Shown in pieces: positions 9,215 to 18,174 of a DNA stretch of 64,000 nucleotides. The DNA lies in contig DATAUD010000012.1 of NCBI GenBank assembly GCA_036268455.1, positions 16,104-80,103 on the forward strand, read 5' to 3'. Source of the stretch: DATAUD01 sp036268455 (GTDB taxonomy: Bacteria; Verrucomicrobiota; Verrucomicrobiia; Limisphaerales; Palsa-1400). The translations under genes were made by a program, and so were the position numbers. Positions within the stretch are counted from its first letter, which is position 1. Every line of letters starts with the position of its first letter. The notes under the pieces were generated by a model. That model searched no databases. It saw only the letters and a program-made list of their open reading frames with translations, and was not told the DNA's origin.

Positions 9215-9421
9215 CTACGGCTTCGGCTCAACGCTGTCCCATTCAGTTCTAATCTCGGATGAGAGCCGCGAAAGGGCGTCACGGTGCGCCAGCGTTTTGG
9301 AAAGGCCCGCGCCACATACGATCTGCCGTCCCTCTTTACAGATAGAAAAAGTCCAACGGCCGGCCTTATCCGACATGATTTTGACCGTAAAATCGCCGTG
9401 TTTCTCTTCCTGGAAGATCAT
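9215..9421 (-). CDS. Small hypothetical protein downstream of RHH gene
   Basis: A 68-residue protein that I do not recognise. It reads as a compact alpha/beta domain: a predicted beta part (DFTVKIMSDKAGRWTFSIC), a Gly-rich turn, then an amphipathic helix (ALSRLSSEIRTEW). It lies 36 bases after an RHH regulator gene on the same strand, so the two probably form a dicistron. That arrangement resembles toxin-antitoxin or regulator-partner pairs, but there is no similarity to RelE, MazF or PIN toxins that I can see. Confidence 0.5.
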   Translation of the reverse strand: MIFQEEKHGDFTVKIMSDKAGRWTFSICKEGRQIVCGAGLSKTLAHRDALSRLSSEIRTEWDSVEPKP

Positions 9422-9457
9422 CTTTCTTGGGCTTGCGGCATCCGGTTTTTTCCGATG

Positions 9458-9631
9458 CTATTTGAGTTTTTTTGTTTTGCTTTGCCTCGCCTCAATCTCG
9501 TCGAGGACCTGCAAAATTGCCATGCGAATGATCCCGGCGCGACTGTTTGCGAGGTGTTTGGCTGCTGTATCCAAGCGATTCAGTGTCGCAGAATCCATTC
9601 TGATCGGCACCGACTTCGTTTTCGGCTTCAT
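9458..9631 (-). CDS. Ribbon-helix-helix DNA-binding protein A
   Basis: A 57-residue protein with an RHH (MetJ/Arc/CopG-like) fold: strand KSVPIRMDS, helix 1 TLNRLDTAAKHLA, turn NSRAG, helix 2 IIRMAILQVLDEIEA, then a Lys-rich tail. I chose ATG 9631 rather than 9652 because residues before it do not align with the partner RHH protein and the 9652 start falls inside the palindrome at 9643-9661. It is paralogous to the divergent gene at 9722 (shared PIR, RLD-AAK-L, SRAG/TRAG-IIR). Likely an autoregulator. Confidence 0.75.
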   Translation of the reverse strand: MKPKTKSVPIRMDSATLNRLDTAAKHLANSRAGIIRMAILQVLDEIEARQSKTKKLK

Positions 9632-9642
9632 CCGGGCGGAAG

Positions 9643-9661
9643 CGTATATCACCGATATACG
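9643..9661. promoter_or_regulatory. Perfect palindrome, candidate RHH operator
   Basis: The sequence CGTATATC-ACC-GATATACG is a perfect 8-base inverted repeat with a 3-base spacer. It lies between two divergent RHH genes, 11 bases ahead of the left start codon and 60 bases ahead of the right one. RHH dimers typically bind short palindromes in their own promoters, so this is the natural operator candidate. Confidence 0.65.
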
Positions 9662-9721
9662 ATGTCAAGACTTTAGCTGGAAAAATTTGCTATTCTCCCG
9701 AGTATGAATTATTGCTTTTAA

Positions 9722-9970
9722 ATGGCACAGAGCCAACCGATTCCAATCCGGCTCCCGAGCGACATGGTTGTCCGCTTGGACGCAGCGGCCAAACGCCTGG
9801 GTTCTACGCGGGCCGGGGTCATTCGTTTTTGTGTCGAGACCTGGCTGCGGCATTTTGAGGTCAAAGGCCGGGCGGCATTGCCGGTCGATTGGGATGAAGT
9901 GATGGCGAGCCAGAGCCGCCGCAAAACCCCGCGCCGCCCCATTCGCCCGGACCCTAGGCCCGCGCCCTGA
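9722..9970 (+). CDS. Ribbon-helix-helix DNA-binding protein B
   Basis: An 82-residue RHH protein, divergent from and paralogous to the one at 9458-9631. The N-terminal 48 residues form the RHH domain (PIPIRLPSDMVVRLDAAAK, turn STRAG, helix VIRFCVETWLRHFE). A longer Arg/Pro-rich C-terminal extension (KTPRRPIRPDPRP) follows, absent from the partner. In antitoxins such tails contact a toxin, but no toxin gene follows: the next gene is the convergent GloVer protein. Possible roles are cross-regulation with RHH A or heterodimer formation. DNA binding is likely; the regulon is unknown. Confidence 0.75.
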   Translation: MAQSQPIPIRLPSDMVVRLDAAAKRLGSTRAGVIRFCVETWLRHFEVKGRAALPVDWDEVMASQSRRKTPRRPIRPDPRPAP

Positions 9971-9992
9971 AATTTGGTTTGCGGCGCAACGA

Positions 9993-11717
9993 TCAAAAAT
10001 CAAACAGCACACGGTAAAACCGATGCGCGTTCGTGGCGGTGATAGTGTCTGATTCGCCGTCAAGGCCGTTGGTGCCGATCATCGGAGAACCAAGGTTGAC
10101 CCAATTGGTTTGACTTAAATTGTCCTTGTATTGAGTTTGGTAAGGCTCGTTTACGAAGGCGTTCCAGGTAAACGAAAACGTCGTGCCTGTCTTACGCGCG
10201 GATTGGATCGAAGGCCTCGCAACTCCAATACGGAAAACGGTTCCATCTCCACCGCTCGCAAGATCGTTGTCGCCGCCGTTGGAGGTCGTCCCGTAAAGAG
10301 CGTCGTCCTGTCCCTGCCAGAGCGTTGCCAAAGGAACAGCGCCATCGTAATTTCCGTTGAAGGAGAGCAGCGTCGTTAAACTGCCGCTGGGTGTCATTTG
10401 AAAAACTGTCCCGAAAATCGCGGGCAGTTCATTTCCGTTGTCGTAAGCGTCGCCGATGCCGCCAGAGGCGGCCATGCCGTAAAAATTGCCGTCGCGGGCC
10501 AGCATCAGGCCGCCTTCGGGTTGGACTACCAGTCCGCCGAGCACCCCAATTTCCGGCCAGGAGCCGTTGGTGATGTCAAAAGCATACAGGGCCTTTAAAA
10601 CGCCGTTGGTGGTGATTTCAAAGATCGTGCCGTAGCCAGCGCCGCCGTTGAGGGAGAGATTTCCACCTTGAGTAGTTGTGCCGTAAAATTGGCCGTTGGT
10701 TCCCTGAACCAATCCTGCGCGGGGATAACCACCATCCGCGCCGCCGGTAAAGGAATAGAGGTTTGTGAAGCTTCCGCTGGCGCTGATGACGTACACGGTC
10801 CCCAAACCGTTCGCACCGCTGACTGATGTGGCGCCGTAAAAATAACCGTTCGTCCCTTCCGTTAACCCGCCCAATGGCCGGAGGCCATTAGCGGCTGTCA
10901 ATCCATATGACCATTGGAGGTTGCCATTGGTGTCCATCTTGAAAATGGTCCCCCCTTCGCCGCCCGCGTCGTTGGTAATTGTGGTACCATACAGAAATCC
11001 GTCACCGCCCAGGCACAATGGCGATTCCGGATAGCCGCCATCGCCATTTCCGGGCTGGAAGGAATACAAGCTTATCAATGCGCCGTTGGTGGTAATCCGA
11101 AAAACGTCGCCAAAACCGTGAAGGCCACCCGATTCCGCCGTGCCGTAGAGATTGCCGTCGGGGGTCTGAATGAGGCTGTCCACCGGGGAGGCGCCGTCCG
11201 AGGAGCCGGTGAAGGAATATATCCAGGCGAAAGTTCCGTTGGTGCTTAGTTTGAAAACGGCGCCATCGCCGTTGACGCCACCTTCGACGGTTGTTCCGTA
11301 CAAAAAGCCGTCGCTTGCCTGGATTACCCCGGCTTGCGGCAATGAGCCGGTGGAGGAGTTGCCGAGCGAGGCGATGGTCGTGAATTGGAGGTTTGAAACC
11401 ATCACGGGGACGTTGGTGACGGTGAGCGTCACGTTGGAACTGGTGGCGGAACCCGAAGCATTTGTGACGAGGACGTAATAGCTGCCCGCATTGGTTTGCT
11501 GAGCGTTGATCACGTTGAGAACGTGATTGGTCGCATTTGTGATGGGCTGATTGTTAAAAAACCATTGGTACCCCAACGAACTGGAGACATCGACGCCAAA
11601 GGAAGCGGTAAATGTCGTGGGAACCGTCTGGCTCTGAGGGGGGACCAGTATCTGCGGCTGCGCTATGAGCGCGCGCCCGGCAAGGCAAAGTATAACGGCA
11701 AGGATTGCTGTTTTCAT
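9993..11717 (-). CDS. Secreted Ig-like and GloVer-repeat protein
   Basis: A 574-residue secreted protein. A signal peptide (ILAVILCLAGRALIAQ) is followed by an Ig-like domain to about residue 110 (YQWFFNNQPI, AGSYYVLVTNASG). Then come about eight tandem Gloeo_Verruco (GloVer, TIGR03803) repeats of roughly 45 residues, each with a core like DGFLYGTTVEGGVNGDGAVF and a YSF strand, probably forming a beta-propeller. A C-terminal strand-rich module (SFTWNAFVNEPYQTQYK, ending in HRFYRVLFDF) resembles sorting or stalk domains seen in other proteins of this window. Presumed surface or secreted; the ligand is unknown. Confidence 0.85.
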   Translation of the reverse strand: MKTAILAVILCLAGRALIAQPQILVPPQSQTVPTTFTASFGVDVSSSLGYQWFFNNQPITNATNHVLNVINAQQTNAGSYYVLVTNASGSATSSNVTLTVTNVPVMVSNLQFTTIASLGNSSTGSLPQAGVIQASDGFLYGTTVEGGVNGDGAVFKLSTNGTFAWIYSFTGSSDGASPVDSLIQTPDGNLYGTAESGGLHGFGDVFRITTNGALISLYSFQPGNGDGGYPESPLCLGGDGFLYGTTITNDAGGEGGTIFKMDTNGNLQWSYGLTAANGLRPLGGLTEGTNGYFYGATSVSGANGLGTVYVISASGSFTNLYSFTGGADGGYPRAGLVQGTNGQFYGTTTQGGNLSLNGGAGYGTIFEITTNGVLKALYAFDITNGSWPEIGVLGGLVVQPEGGLMLARDGNFYGMAASGGIGDAYDNGNELPAIFGTVFQMTPSGSLTTLLSFNGNYDGAVPLATLWQGQDDALYGTTSNGGDNDLASGGDGTVFRIGVARPSIQSARKTGTTFSFTWNAFVNEPYQTQYKDNLSQTNWVNLGSPMIGTNGLDGESDTITATNAHRFYRVLFDF

Positions 11718-11829
11718 TCAATAGTCGCGGACAGAATTATAAGGACAACGTTAGTTCGGCTACCGGCAGTTTAACCTTTTTTGCGAATTTGCAAATGGGG
11801 GAATTCAAGCACTTCTTACGCCAGTCAAG

Positions 11830-12369
11830 TCAGTGTTTTCGGGCGATGCGGAACTGGTGGAGGACTTGCTGGGCAACTTCGCGGGGCGAACGGAAACCCG
11901 TGTGGATCATCGCGTCCGCCTGATGATAAGCAGCGGAACGCGCGTTGAGGAGTTCGCGGATTTTGGCCAGCGGATCGGCGGTTTGCAGCAATGGGCGGTG
12001 GATCTGGACGCGCACCCGCTCCCAAATGGTCTCGGGAGACGCCCACAGACAGACCACCATGGCGTGCGATTTGAGGCTGTCCAGGTTGGCGGGATTGGCG
12101 ATGAAGCCGCCGCCGGCGGAAATGACGATGTTTTGCCGGGACTGGAGGGTCTGGGCGGTGTTTTCCTCGAGTTTGCGGAATGCCTCCTCGCCGTTCTGGG
12201 CGAAGATATCGGCGACGGTCTTGCCGGTCTGGCTTTCAATCCATTCATCGGTATCGATAAAGTCGAAGTGAAGATGCTCGGCGACAATGCGCCCGACGGA
12301 GGATTTGCCGGTGCCCATGAAGCCGACGAGGGCAACGTTGTGAATGACCCGAGGATTCTGGCTCTGCAC
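11830..12369 (-). CDS. aroK: Shikimate kinase
   Basis: Phosphorylates shikimate with ATP in the chorismate pathway. Walker A is GFMGTGKSS (residues 16-24), the shikimate-binding DTDEWIE region is near 39, the GGG motif (SAGGGF) near 85, and a lid with IHRPLL near 118. The length of 179 residues is normal. It follows the pseudopilin gene on the same strand after an 81-base gap and precedes the GloVer gene. No other aro gene is present in the window. Confidence 0.94.
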   Translation of the reverse strand: MQSQNPRVIHNVALVGFMGTGKSSVGRIVAEHLHFDFIDTDEWIESQTGKTVADIFAQNGEEAFRKLEENTAQTLQSRQNIVISAGGGFIANPANLDSLKSHAMVVCLWASPETIWERVRVQIHRPLLQTADPLAKIRELLNARSAAYHQADAMIHTGFRSPREVAQQVLHQFRIARKH

Positions 12370-12450
12370 GGTGCCATTTTAACCCCAAAGAAGGGGGGAA
12401 TGGCAAGCATCTCAATCAATCTTTATCAGGCCTTCAATTTCGCGAGGGTA

Positions 12451-13308
12451 TTATTGGTAAAGGGTGCCAGGAACGACGTTGGATTCGCAAGCCGTATGAG
12501 ACATTAGCCAAACAAAATCAGGGTCCCCAGGAGTAGTGGAGGTTTGGGCAGATGAGGTGCGGACCACATCATGTGCGTAGGGTGTGTTCGGAAGGACTTT
12601 GCCCGTCCATTTATGGCTTTCAACGTGACCGTCAGCGAAGGAAAAATCGGCGCCACCAGAGTGATAATGGGCGGGGGAATCAGGAAATTCGGGGTTGTAG
12701 AGATCGCCCATTTGCAAAAATCCGTCATTCAAGGTCCACATTGTCTCGTCGCAAAAGAAAAACGCTCCAGAAGGAACCGGGCAGGTCAAGTCGATCATCT
12801 TAACATAGATCCTCATTGAATTGTAAGGGCTGGACATCTTGCCTTGCATGTACACCCACCCCATGTTGCCGTTCATGGAAAATGAGCGAAGGCGATCTCC
12901 GTTGTCGGAGGGGAGATTATCACCCGGGCATTTATAGGCACCGATCTGCCCGATCATGTAAGGGCCCATAATAGATTGCTGATAAATCGCCACGTTGGTG
13001 TTGCCGTCCACAGAACCCCAAGCCTCTCCGTCCACGCCGGGACACCAGACCTCATTGTCGTTGGCAATATCCGAGGGGCCATTGGGAATAATGTAGTCGC
13101 GAAAATCGTTCGCATACATCAATGCCCCCAATTGCAATTGTTTCACATTGCTTTTGCATTTGGTCTGGATGGCATCTTGTTTGGCCCTGGCCAAAGCGGG
13201 AAGCAGCATGCTGGCGAGTATCGCAATTATTGCTATTACAACCAACAATTCGATAAGCGTGAACGCGCCGCAGGGCCTCTGGCGCAAGGGCTTTTCTTCA
13301 TTCATCAT
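12451..13308 (-). CDS. Type II pseudopilin-like protein with H-X9-DG motif
   Basis: A 285-residue protein with a prepilin cleavage/methylation leader (CGAFTLIELLVVIAIIAIL, Glu at +5) and a hydrophobic N-terminal helix. It is thus a substrate for prepilin peptidase and type II secretion-like assembly. The globular domain has MYANDFRDYI and the C-terminal signature H-SGGADFSFA-DG (H-X9-DG), defining a large family expanded in Verrucomicrobia, Planctomycetes and Lentisphaerae. A second copy is at 39427-40266. Individual function is unknown; they may be minor pseudopilins or surface fibres. It lies downstream of the giant secreted protein gene on the same strand. Confidence 0.88.
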   Translation of the reverse strand: MMNEEKPLRQRPCGAFTLIELLVVIAIIAILASMLLPALARAKQDAIQTKCKSNVKQLQLGALMYANDFRDYIIPNGPSDIANDNEVWCPGVDGEAWGSVDGNTNVAIYQQSIMGPYMIGQIGAYKCPGDNLPSDNGDRLRSFSMNGNMGWVYMQGKMSSPYNSMRIYVKMIDLTCPVPSGAFFFCDETMWTLNDGFLQMGDLYNPEFPDSPAHYHSGGADFSFADGHVESHKWTGKVLPNTPYAHDVVRTSSAQTSTTPGDPDFVWLMSHTACESNVVPGTLYQ

Positions 13309-13462
13309 TTTAACTCTCCTTAAATTAACTCAACTTTGTCATATTCGCAAGCGTCTCAATGAACGAGCTTTGTGCAAGCCACCAAGCGCACCCTAAAAGC
13401 GGTTGGCAGGGAACACAATGTACCCCTGCCAACCTCGCAAAACAGCGGTTAATCGAGCCGAC

Positions 13463-16400
13463 TTACTTGTGCTCGAGCCGATAAAAAGTGTCGATTCCAT
13501 TTGTAGGAATCGTCACAGTGAAGACTCCAGACGTTTCAGTAAAGACGGCGCCTGAGACATCCATGAATCCAGCGTTAACAGGATTGTCCAGATTGGTGGA
13601 AACCTGCAGATTGTACGAGTTGGTGGTGTCAAACTGATCGGTGCTTGTAAAGTGCAGGACGGCGCTGGCATCGGCAGCGTCCAAACCGAAGCCGGTGATA
13701 TTCGGCGATGAGGGAGCGACGACGGTGAGCGTCACCGGAACGCTGGAAACGGAAGTGCCCGAAGCATCGGTGATTGTCACGAAGTAGGTCCCTGAATTGG
13801 CCACTGTCGCGCTTGGGATAACCAGGCTGTTTGTGTCCGGAGAGGAAGCCACCGTGTTGCTGGAAACCAAAGTTGAGGTGTTAAAGTACCACAGGTTTGT
13901 AAAGGGTCCGACGCCCGTGGCGGCAACATTGAAGGTGACGGGCTGACCCGCAGACACGGTGAGGCTCAGAGGTTGAGTGGTGATCATCGGCCCGCTTTCG
14001 ACAATGCGGACGTTGGAATAATATACCGCAGCGCCTGGGAACAGGTCAGGAACGGCAGTGGCGCCAACGTCGGGGAGAGGATCGTCATAACCCAGCATAA
14101 TAGTTCCGTTTGTAAAGACGGTGGTGTTTGTCAGACTGAATATGACGGTCTTGTTGATCAACAAAGTGACAACATTGCTTCCGCCACTGCTCAGTTGGTT
14201 GATTTCGACGTCACACCAGGTATTGGCCGGCAATTGATTGCCGTCCGCGGGAGTGCCGACTCCGGTTGCGGTGAAAGGGATTGGATGCTTGAAGACACCG
14301 GCAAACACGTTGGCGGTTGAACTTAGCTGTTCTGTCGAACCCGAATTTGGCGGGGGAGCGCCCGTGTAATTTGCCATGTCCGGGTAGCCGTAACCCACGA
14401 GAGCGCCAGCGTTATCGGCGCCCATGGAATACCAGACGCCGTCGTTATTGGTATTGCCGCCGCCGTTTTGAGGAACGCCGTTGGCGCCATGGTAGCTCGC
14501 GACCGTGTTGACGTTCGGGTCCAGTTGAACCCAATCACAATTCGTTCCGTAAACATTGACTCCAAACAACGCGTATTCAATCGGATTATGGAATCCTTCT
14601 GAAAGGTTCATGCTGAAGCGCAAGGCATAATTGCCGGAAACAGAAACTCCGGTGGGGAATAGATTCACGCCAGATGAAACATCGAAGTTAGGATCTTTGT
14701 TGACACTTACCTTGAGAGCGGATGTCCAGCCTTTTGCCGCCATCGCCAGCGATTGGCCGACTGCGTCATTGGCAACGGAGTATCCGAATTCCACATCGTA
14801 GTCGTTGGTTCCAGCCGAGTCAGGATTTCCGGCGGAACCCGCGGGTCCTATGTTCGTATAATTGGTGATATATACGGGAGGCATTGTCGCCGGGCCAAGA
14901 TTTGAGTTGGCGAAGGAAAGATTCCAATTGGTGGCGGCGGCGTTGGTCAAGGCGTCGGACCAAAGGACGACCTCTGGCGGATTCGCGTTGTCGATTTCGG
15001 TCATGGAGGTCGTATTCGTGCTGACGATATAGGAGACGTCTTCCATGCTGGTTTGATTCGTTACCGCGCCCAAACTGATAATGACGGTCTTATTGCCGAC
15101 CGGCGACGCTCCGTAGGGAGTCGGGACAGGTTCGCCGACGATATTGGTAAAATTAACCTGGCCTTGGGAAACAGTGAAGCCGGGCGCCGGTTTGCCTGGA
15201 ATAAGCGTGGCCGTTGGGGACTGCGGAGCAGGTTGCAAACCGGCCAGATAATCGACACCCAGAACGGCAGTTCCAGAATAAGTCAGATTAGTAACAGTGT
15301 AAGCCGCCGCGTTGGTATCGCCCAAACGGGTGACAATGAATGTGAGGTAATCGTTGGTATTTCCTCTGTACATTGTTGGACCAGGAACGCTGGTAATGGT
15401 AAGGGTTTGAGGGCCGGTGTTTGCAATATAGACAGTATCCTGAACCGGAGCGACGGCTATAACACCGGAGCCGCCACCCAACTTTAGGGTTACGGTCACA
15501 GTGGGACCAACCACCGGGATGGCCGTTGGAGTGATTGTGATATTCGTCGAAATGTTGCCGGAGGCGCTGGTGGTGCCCGCCGGAATGACGATTGTGTTGG
15601 TGGCGCTGGCAATATAAGTTCCGTTGGTAGCAGTGCCTACGAAGGAAAAATTGAGGGTTACAGGCTGCGCCAGATAGTTCGTGCTAAGAGTAATTGTAAA
15701 GACGCCTGGGATCGGACTGCCATGGTTTTGCGAAGCCACCGGAGTAGTAGCCACCACACTTGCCGTTATGGCTGGGATAACAATGGAAAATCCGCCGTTC
15801 GTTCCCGTGAAGTCGTTACTCGTTATGCACGTGGTGGTCAAACCAAGGGAAAACGCACGGAGTGAATCCTCACTGCCGCTGACTCCATACAAATTGTCCG
15901 CTTTGTCGAAAGCGACGCCGCGAATCGTGGTTGCCACGGCTGGGTTATAGATAATGGAATTGGGAGGGACGCTTGGCATCCCGCCAACTCCGTTCGGGTT
16001 TTGAGCGCTAAGGGTTGTCCAAAGAATGTAACCGGCGGGGCTGCCATAGCCGGTATCGCTTGAAACTGTCGAGCTTGCGATGAACAAATTATCATCCGAA
16101 ACACATACCGCTTCAGATCCCCAGAATGCCGCCGAGGTATCGTTGTTGACGTCATAATCATCCCACAACAAGCAATTGCCGTTGGTGACATTGTCATAAA
16201 TCCAAAGGGATTGCTGGCCGGCGCTGGACCTGGGTTCACAGCAGTAAAAGCGGCCATCCGGCCCAACCCAGAGATCACAGCCGACTTCATTCACACTGCT
16301 AATACCCGCGTTAACGCTGGTGTTCGGGTTGTTGTCAGTATAAAAGGCGGGGTAAACGTTCGGGCAACTCTGAGAACTCGTAAGCGAATTAGGCTGAACC

Positions 16401-17308
16401 GACAGATTCCAAGGCAAAGGCAGAGGAGTGTTGGAATTTGTAAAGAACTGGTATTGCCACACATTTTGATAAGGAGCGCGATTCCATTCGATGGTGTAAA
16501 GGGTCAAGTCGCCAGCCGCGTAAGAACCTTCGGCAAATGGAACGCCAGCCGAACAGACTTGTTGGGAACCGCCAATGTTTCCGTTAAACGGAAAGAGGTC
16601 CGTGGCAGAAGTGAGGTTTGGTGTTGCCATCCAAACGCCGCCTCCAACGGTGGTGCCTGCGGAGTCGCCGCCGCTGGCATCGCCAATGTAAACAACGTCG
16701 TCCTTCCCGACGAAAACCGAATACACGCCGTAGGTAGTGCTATTGCCGAATCGAATCTGCCCCGCGCCTGTGCCGGTGGGTGGCATTGCAGTGGCGCCAT
16801 AGCCGAACGCATCGGAGAAATCCGCATTAAGAGCATAAACTCCCTGGCCCACAGTTCGCACGGTGTCCCCGCCGGGAGCAGCATTGGCAACGTAGATGGT
16901 GCCAAAATAGGGGGAATTTGGGTTTCGATTTACCGCGGCACAACGCGGGCCAAAAAAATCCACCAATGGGCTTTGGCCCGCACCGGTGCCTGGATTGGGG
17001 CTAATCTGATGAGGAATTCCATCGCCGAGGTTGAAGACGTAAACGGCAAAATTCGTATGACCGGCCAGACTAAAAGAGTAAAGTCCGTTGGTCACCGGGC
17101 TGGCGAGGGTGCCACCGACATAATTACTGACGGTGCCATTATCGAATAAATATGCGACGACGCCGTTGGTAACGGTTTCGTTTAATCGGAATGAAACGGT
17201 AGTGCCCCCAGTCACCTTAACTGCGGCAGCGTAGGGGTGGGCTTTGGCGCTCAAGACCGAAAGCATAAGACTTCCGGCAACACAAAGGATAGGGCGTATC
17301 ATTTTCAT
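13463..17308 (-). CDS. Giant secreted multidomain surface protein
   Basis: A 1281-residue secreted protein from ATG 17308 (MKMIRPILCVAG, signal peptide ending near AKA-HP). An N-terminal FlgD-like strand unit (VSFRLNETVTNGVVAYLF) is followed by a long propeller-like region to about residue 520 with NHL-like segments (GTIYVANAAPGGD). Next are Calx-beta-like repeats (about 540-790), a concanavalin-like segment, an Ig-like domain near 1120-1200 (GTYFVTITDASGTS), and a terminal strand module ending in DTFYRLEHK. The Asn/Thr-rich composition suits an extracellular protein. The N- and C-terminal modules recur in the protein at 56763-58415. Function unknown, possibly adhesion or substrate binding. 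Confidence 0.8.
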   Translation of the reverse strand: MKMIRPILCVAGSLMLSVLSAKAHPYAAAVKVTGGTTVSFRLNETVTNGVVAYLFDNGTVSNYVGGTLASPVTNGLYSFSLAGHTNFAVYVFNLGDGIPHQISPNPGTGAGQSPLVDFFGPRCAAVNRNPNSPYFGTIYVANAAPGGDTVRTVGQGVYALNADFSDAFGYGATAMPPTGTGAGQIRFGNSTTYGVYSVFVGKDDVVYIGDASGGDSAGTTVGGGVWMATPNLTSATDLFPFNGNIGGSQQVCSAGVPFAEGSYAAGDLTLYTIEWNRAPYQNVWQYQFFTNSNTPLPLPWNLSVQPNSLTSSQSCPNVYPAFYTDNNPNTSVNAGISSVNEVGCDLWVGPDGRFYCCEPRSSAGQQSLWIYDNVTNGNCLLWDDYDVNNDTSAAFWGSEAVCVSDDNLFIASSTVSSDTGYGSPAGYILWTTLSAQNPNGVGGMPSVPPNSIIYNPAVATTIRGVAFDKADNLYGVSGSEDSLRAFSLGLTTTCITSNDFTGTNGGFSIVIPAITASVVATTPVASQNHGSPIPGVFTITLSTNYLAQPVTLNFSFVGTATNGTYIASATNTIVIPAGTTSASGNISTNITITPTAIPVVGPTVTVTLKLGGGSGVIAVAPVQDTVYIANTGPQTLTITSVPGPTMYRGNTNDYLTFIVTRLGDTNAAAYTVTNLTYSGTAVLGVDYLAGLQPAPQSPTATLIPGKPAPGFTVSQGQVNFTNIVGEPVPTPYGASPVGNKTVIISLGAVTNQTSMEDVSYIVSTNTTSMTEIDNANPPEVVLWSDALTNAAATNWNLSFANSNLGPATMPPVYITNYTNIGPAGSAGNPDSAGTNDYDVEFGYSVANDAVGQSLAMAAKGWTSALKVSVNKDPNFDVSSGVNLFPTGVSVSGNYALRFSMNLSEGFHNPIEYALFGVNVYGTNCDWVQLDPNVNTVASYHGANGVPQNGGGNTNNDGVWYSMGADNAGALVGYGYPDMANYTGAPPPNSGSTEQLSSTANVFAGVFKHPIPFTATGVGTPADGNQLPANTWCDVEINQLSSGGSNVVTLLINKTVIFSLTNTTVFTNGTIMLGYDDPLPDVGATAVPDLFPGAAVYYSNVRIVESGPMITTQPLSLTVSAGQPVTFNVAATGVGPFTNLWYFNTSTLVSSNTVASSPDTNSLVIPSATVANSGTYFVTITDASGTSVSSVPVTLTVVAPSSPNITGFGLDAADASAVLHFTSTDQFDTTNSYNLQVSTNLDNPVNAGFMDVSGAVFTETSGVFTVTIPTNGIDTFYRLEHK

Positions 17309-17619
17309 AGATTTTTCAATAAGCAAAATCAAAACTACTTTTGCAGCATACAGATGACCGTGAAAAAGACGTGTATATCAAACGCAAAATTGCGCGTCAA
17401 CACCGAAATCGAAAAAAGTTCACATTTTCGGAATTTTTATTCAGTTGGGTGGATGTTTGGAGTGTCCGACTACAAACAACAATCAGTCGGTGGCCATTAA
17501 GCAGAGAATATGCCAGTTGGTGATCGGAAGCGAAGACAGAGGGAAAAGGAAAAATCCGAAGTTCGAACTCCTGAAAAAAAACCGCAGTTGTTGCGGAGTT
17601 TTGGGCACGCTGTTTAAGT
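17309..17619. other. Intergenic region upstream of giant protein
   Basis: This gap of 311 bases lies between the receiver-domain gene's stop and the start of the giant secreted protein, both on the minus strand. It is AT-richer than its surroundings and should contain the promoter of the giant protein. I see no convincing gene, terminator or operator in it. Confidence 0.4.
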
Positions 17620-18132
17620 TTAGTCTGTTTCTTCGGACAGCAATCCGTTGCGGACTGTTTGCACCAATTTTTGCGGAGGATACGGTTTTTGGAGGAAATT
17701 GACTCCTTCTTTGAGAACAAAATCCTTGCCCAACAATTCGGTGCTGTAGCCGGTGGTGTAAATGACCTTGAGTTTGGTGTTTTCGGCTTTGAGCTTTTCA
17801 GCGAGTTGACGGCCGGAAATGCCGTCGGGCATCACCATGTCGGTCAAAAGGAGATCGACGTGTGGATGTTTTTTGTTCCAAAGCTCGAGCGCGGCCAGGC
17901 CGCTGGGGGCTTCGATGACTTCATAACCGCCGCGCTCGAGCACCTTGCGCACGAGGGCGCGCAAAGTGGGCTCGTCTTCAACGACCATTATAGTCTGCTT
18001 GACTGTCGGGGTTTCAGAATCCACCGCCCCTTTTTGGCCTTTTTGGGTTTCATGGGCAAGCTTTTTTCGGCGATGATTTTGGGGCAGGAACGGGGGAATG
18101 AATTTGGAACTCAGGGAACCGCTCGCCCTCAT
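17620..18132 (-). CDS. Stand-alone response regulator receiver domain
   Basis: A phosphoacceptor receiver domain with no output domain. The acidic pair is Glu52-Asp53 (VVEDEP), the phosphoacceptor Asp98 (LLLTDMVMPDG), then YTTGYS and Lys148 (LQKPYPP). The details GKDFVLKEGVNFLQKPY and a C-terminus ending just after the domain match the receiver at the end of PAS-containing hybrid histidine kinases. No kinase is attached or nearby, so this is either a single-domain regulator or a kinase remnant. Residues before about 45 are not family-like, and the true start may be an internal codon. Confidence 0.78.
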   Translation of the reverse strand: MRASGSLSSKFIPPFLPQNHRRKKLAHETQKGQKGAVDSETPTVKQTIMVVEDEPTLRALVRKVLERGGYEVIEAPSGLAALELWNKKHPHVDLLLTDMVMPDGISGRQLAEKLKAENTKLKVIYTTGYSTELLGKDFVLKEGVNFLQKPYPPQKLVQTVRNGLLSEETD

Positions 18133-18158
18133 CCTTGATCCTCCCCCGGGAGAAGGGA
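18124..18158. repeat. Possible dispersed intergenic repeat
   Basis: The segment CTCATCCTTGATCCTCCCCC, then GGGAGAAGGG, forms an imperfect hairpin and resembles short GC-rich repeats that are often scattered between genes in genomes of this phylum. Only one clear copy is visible here, so repeat status is inferred. It overlaps the assumed start of the receiver gene, another reason to doubt that start. Confidence 0.25.
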
Positions 18159-18174
18159 AATTGATTTCTGGACG

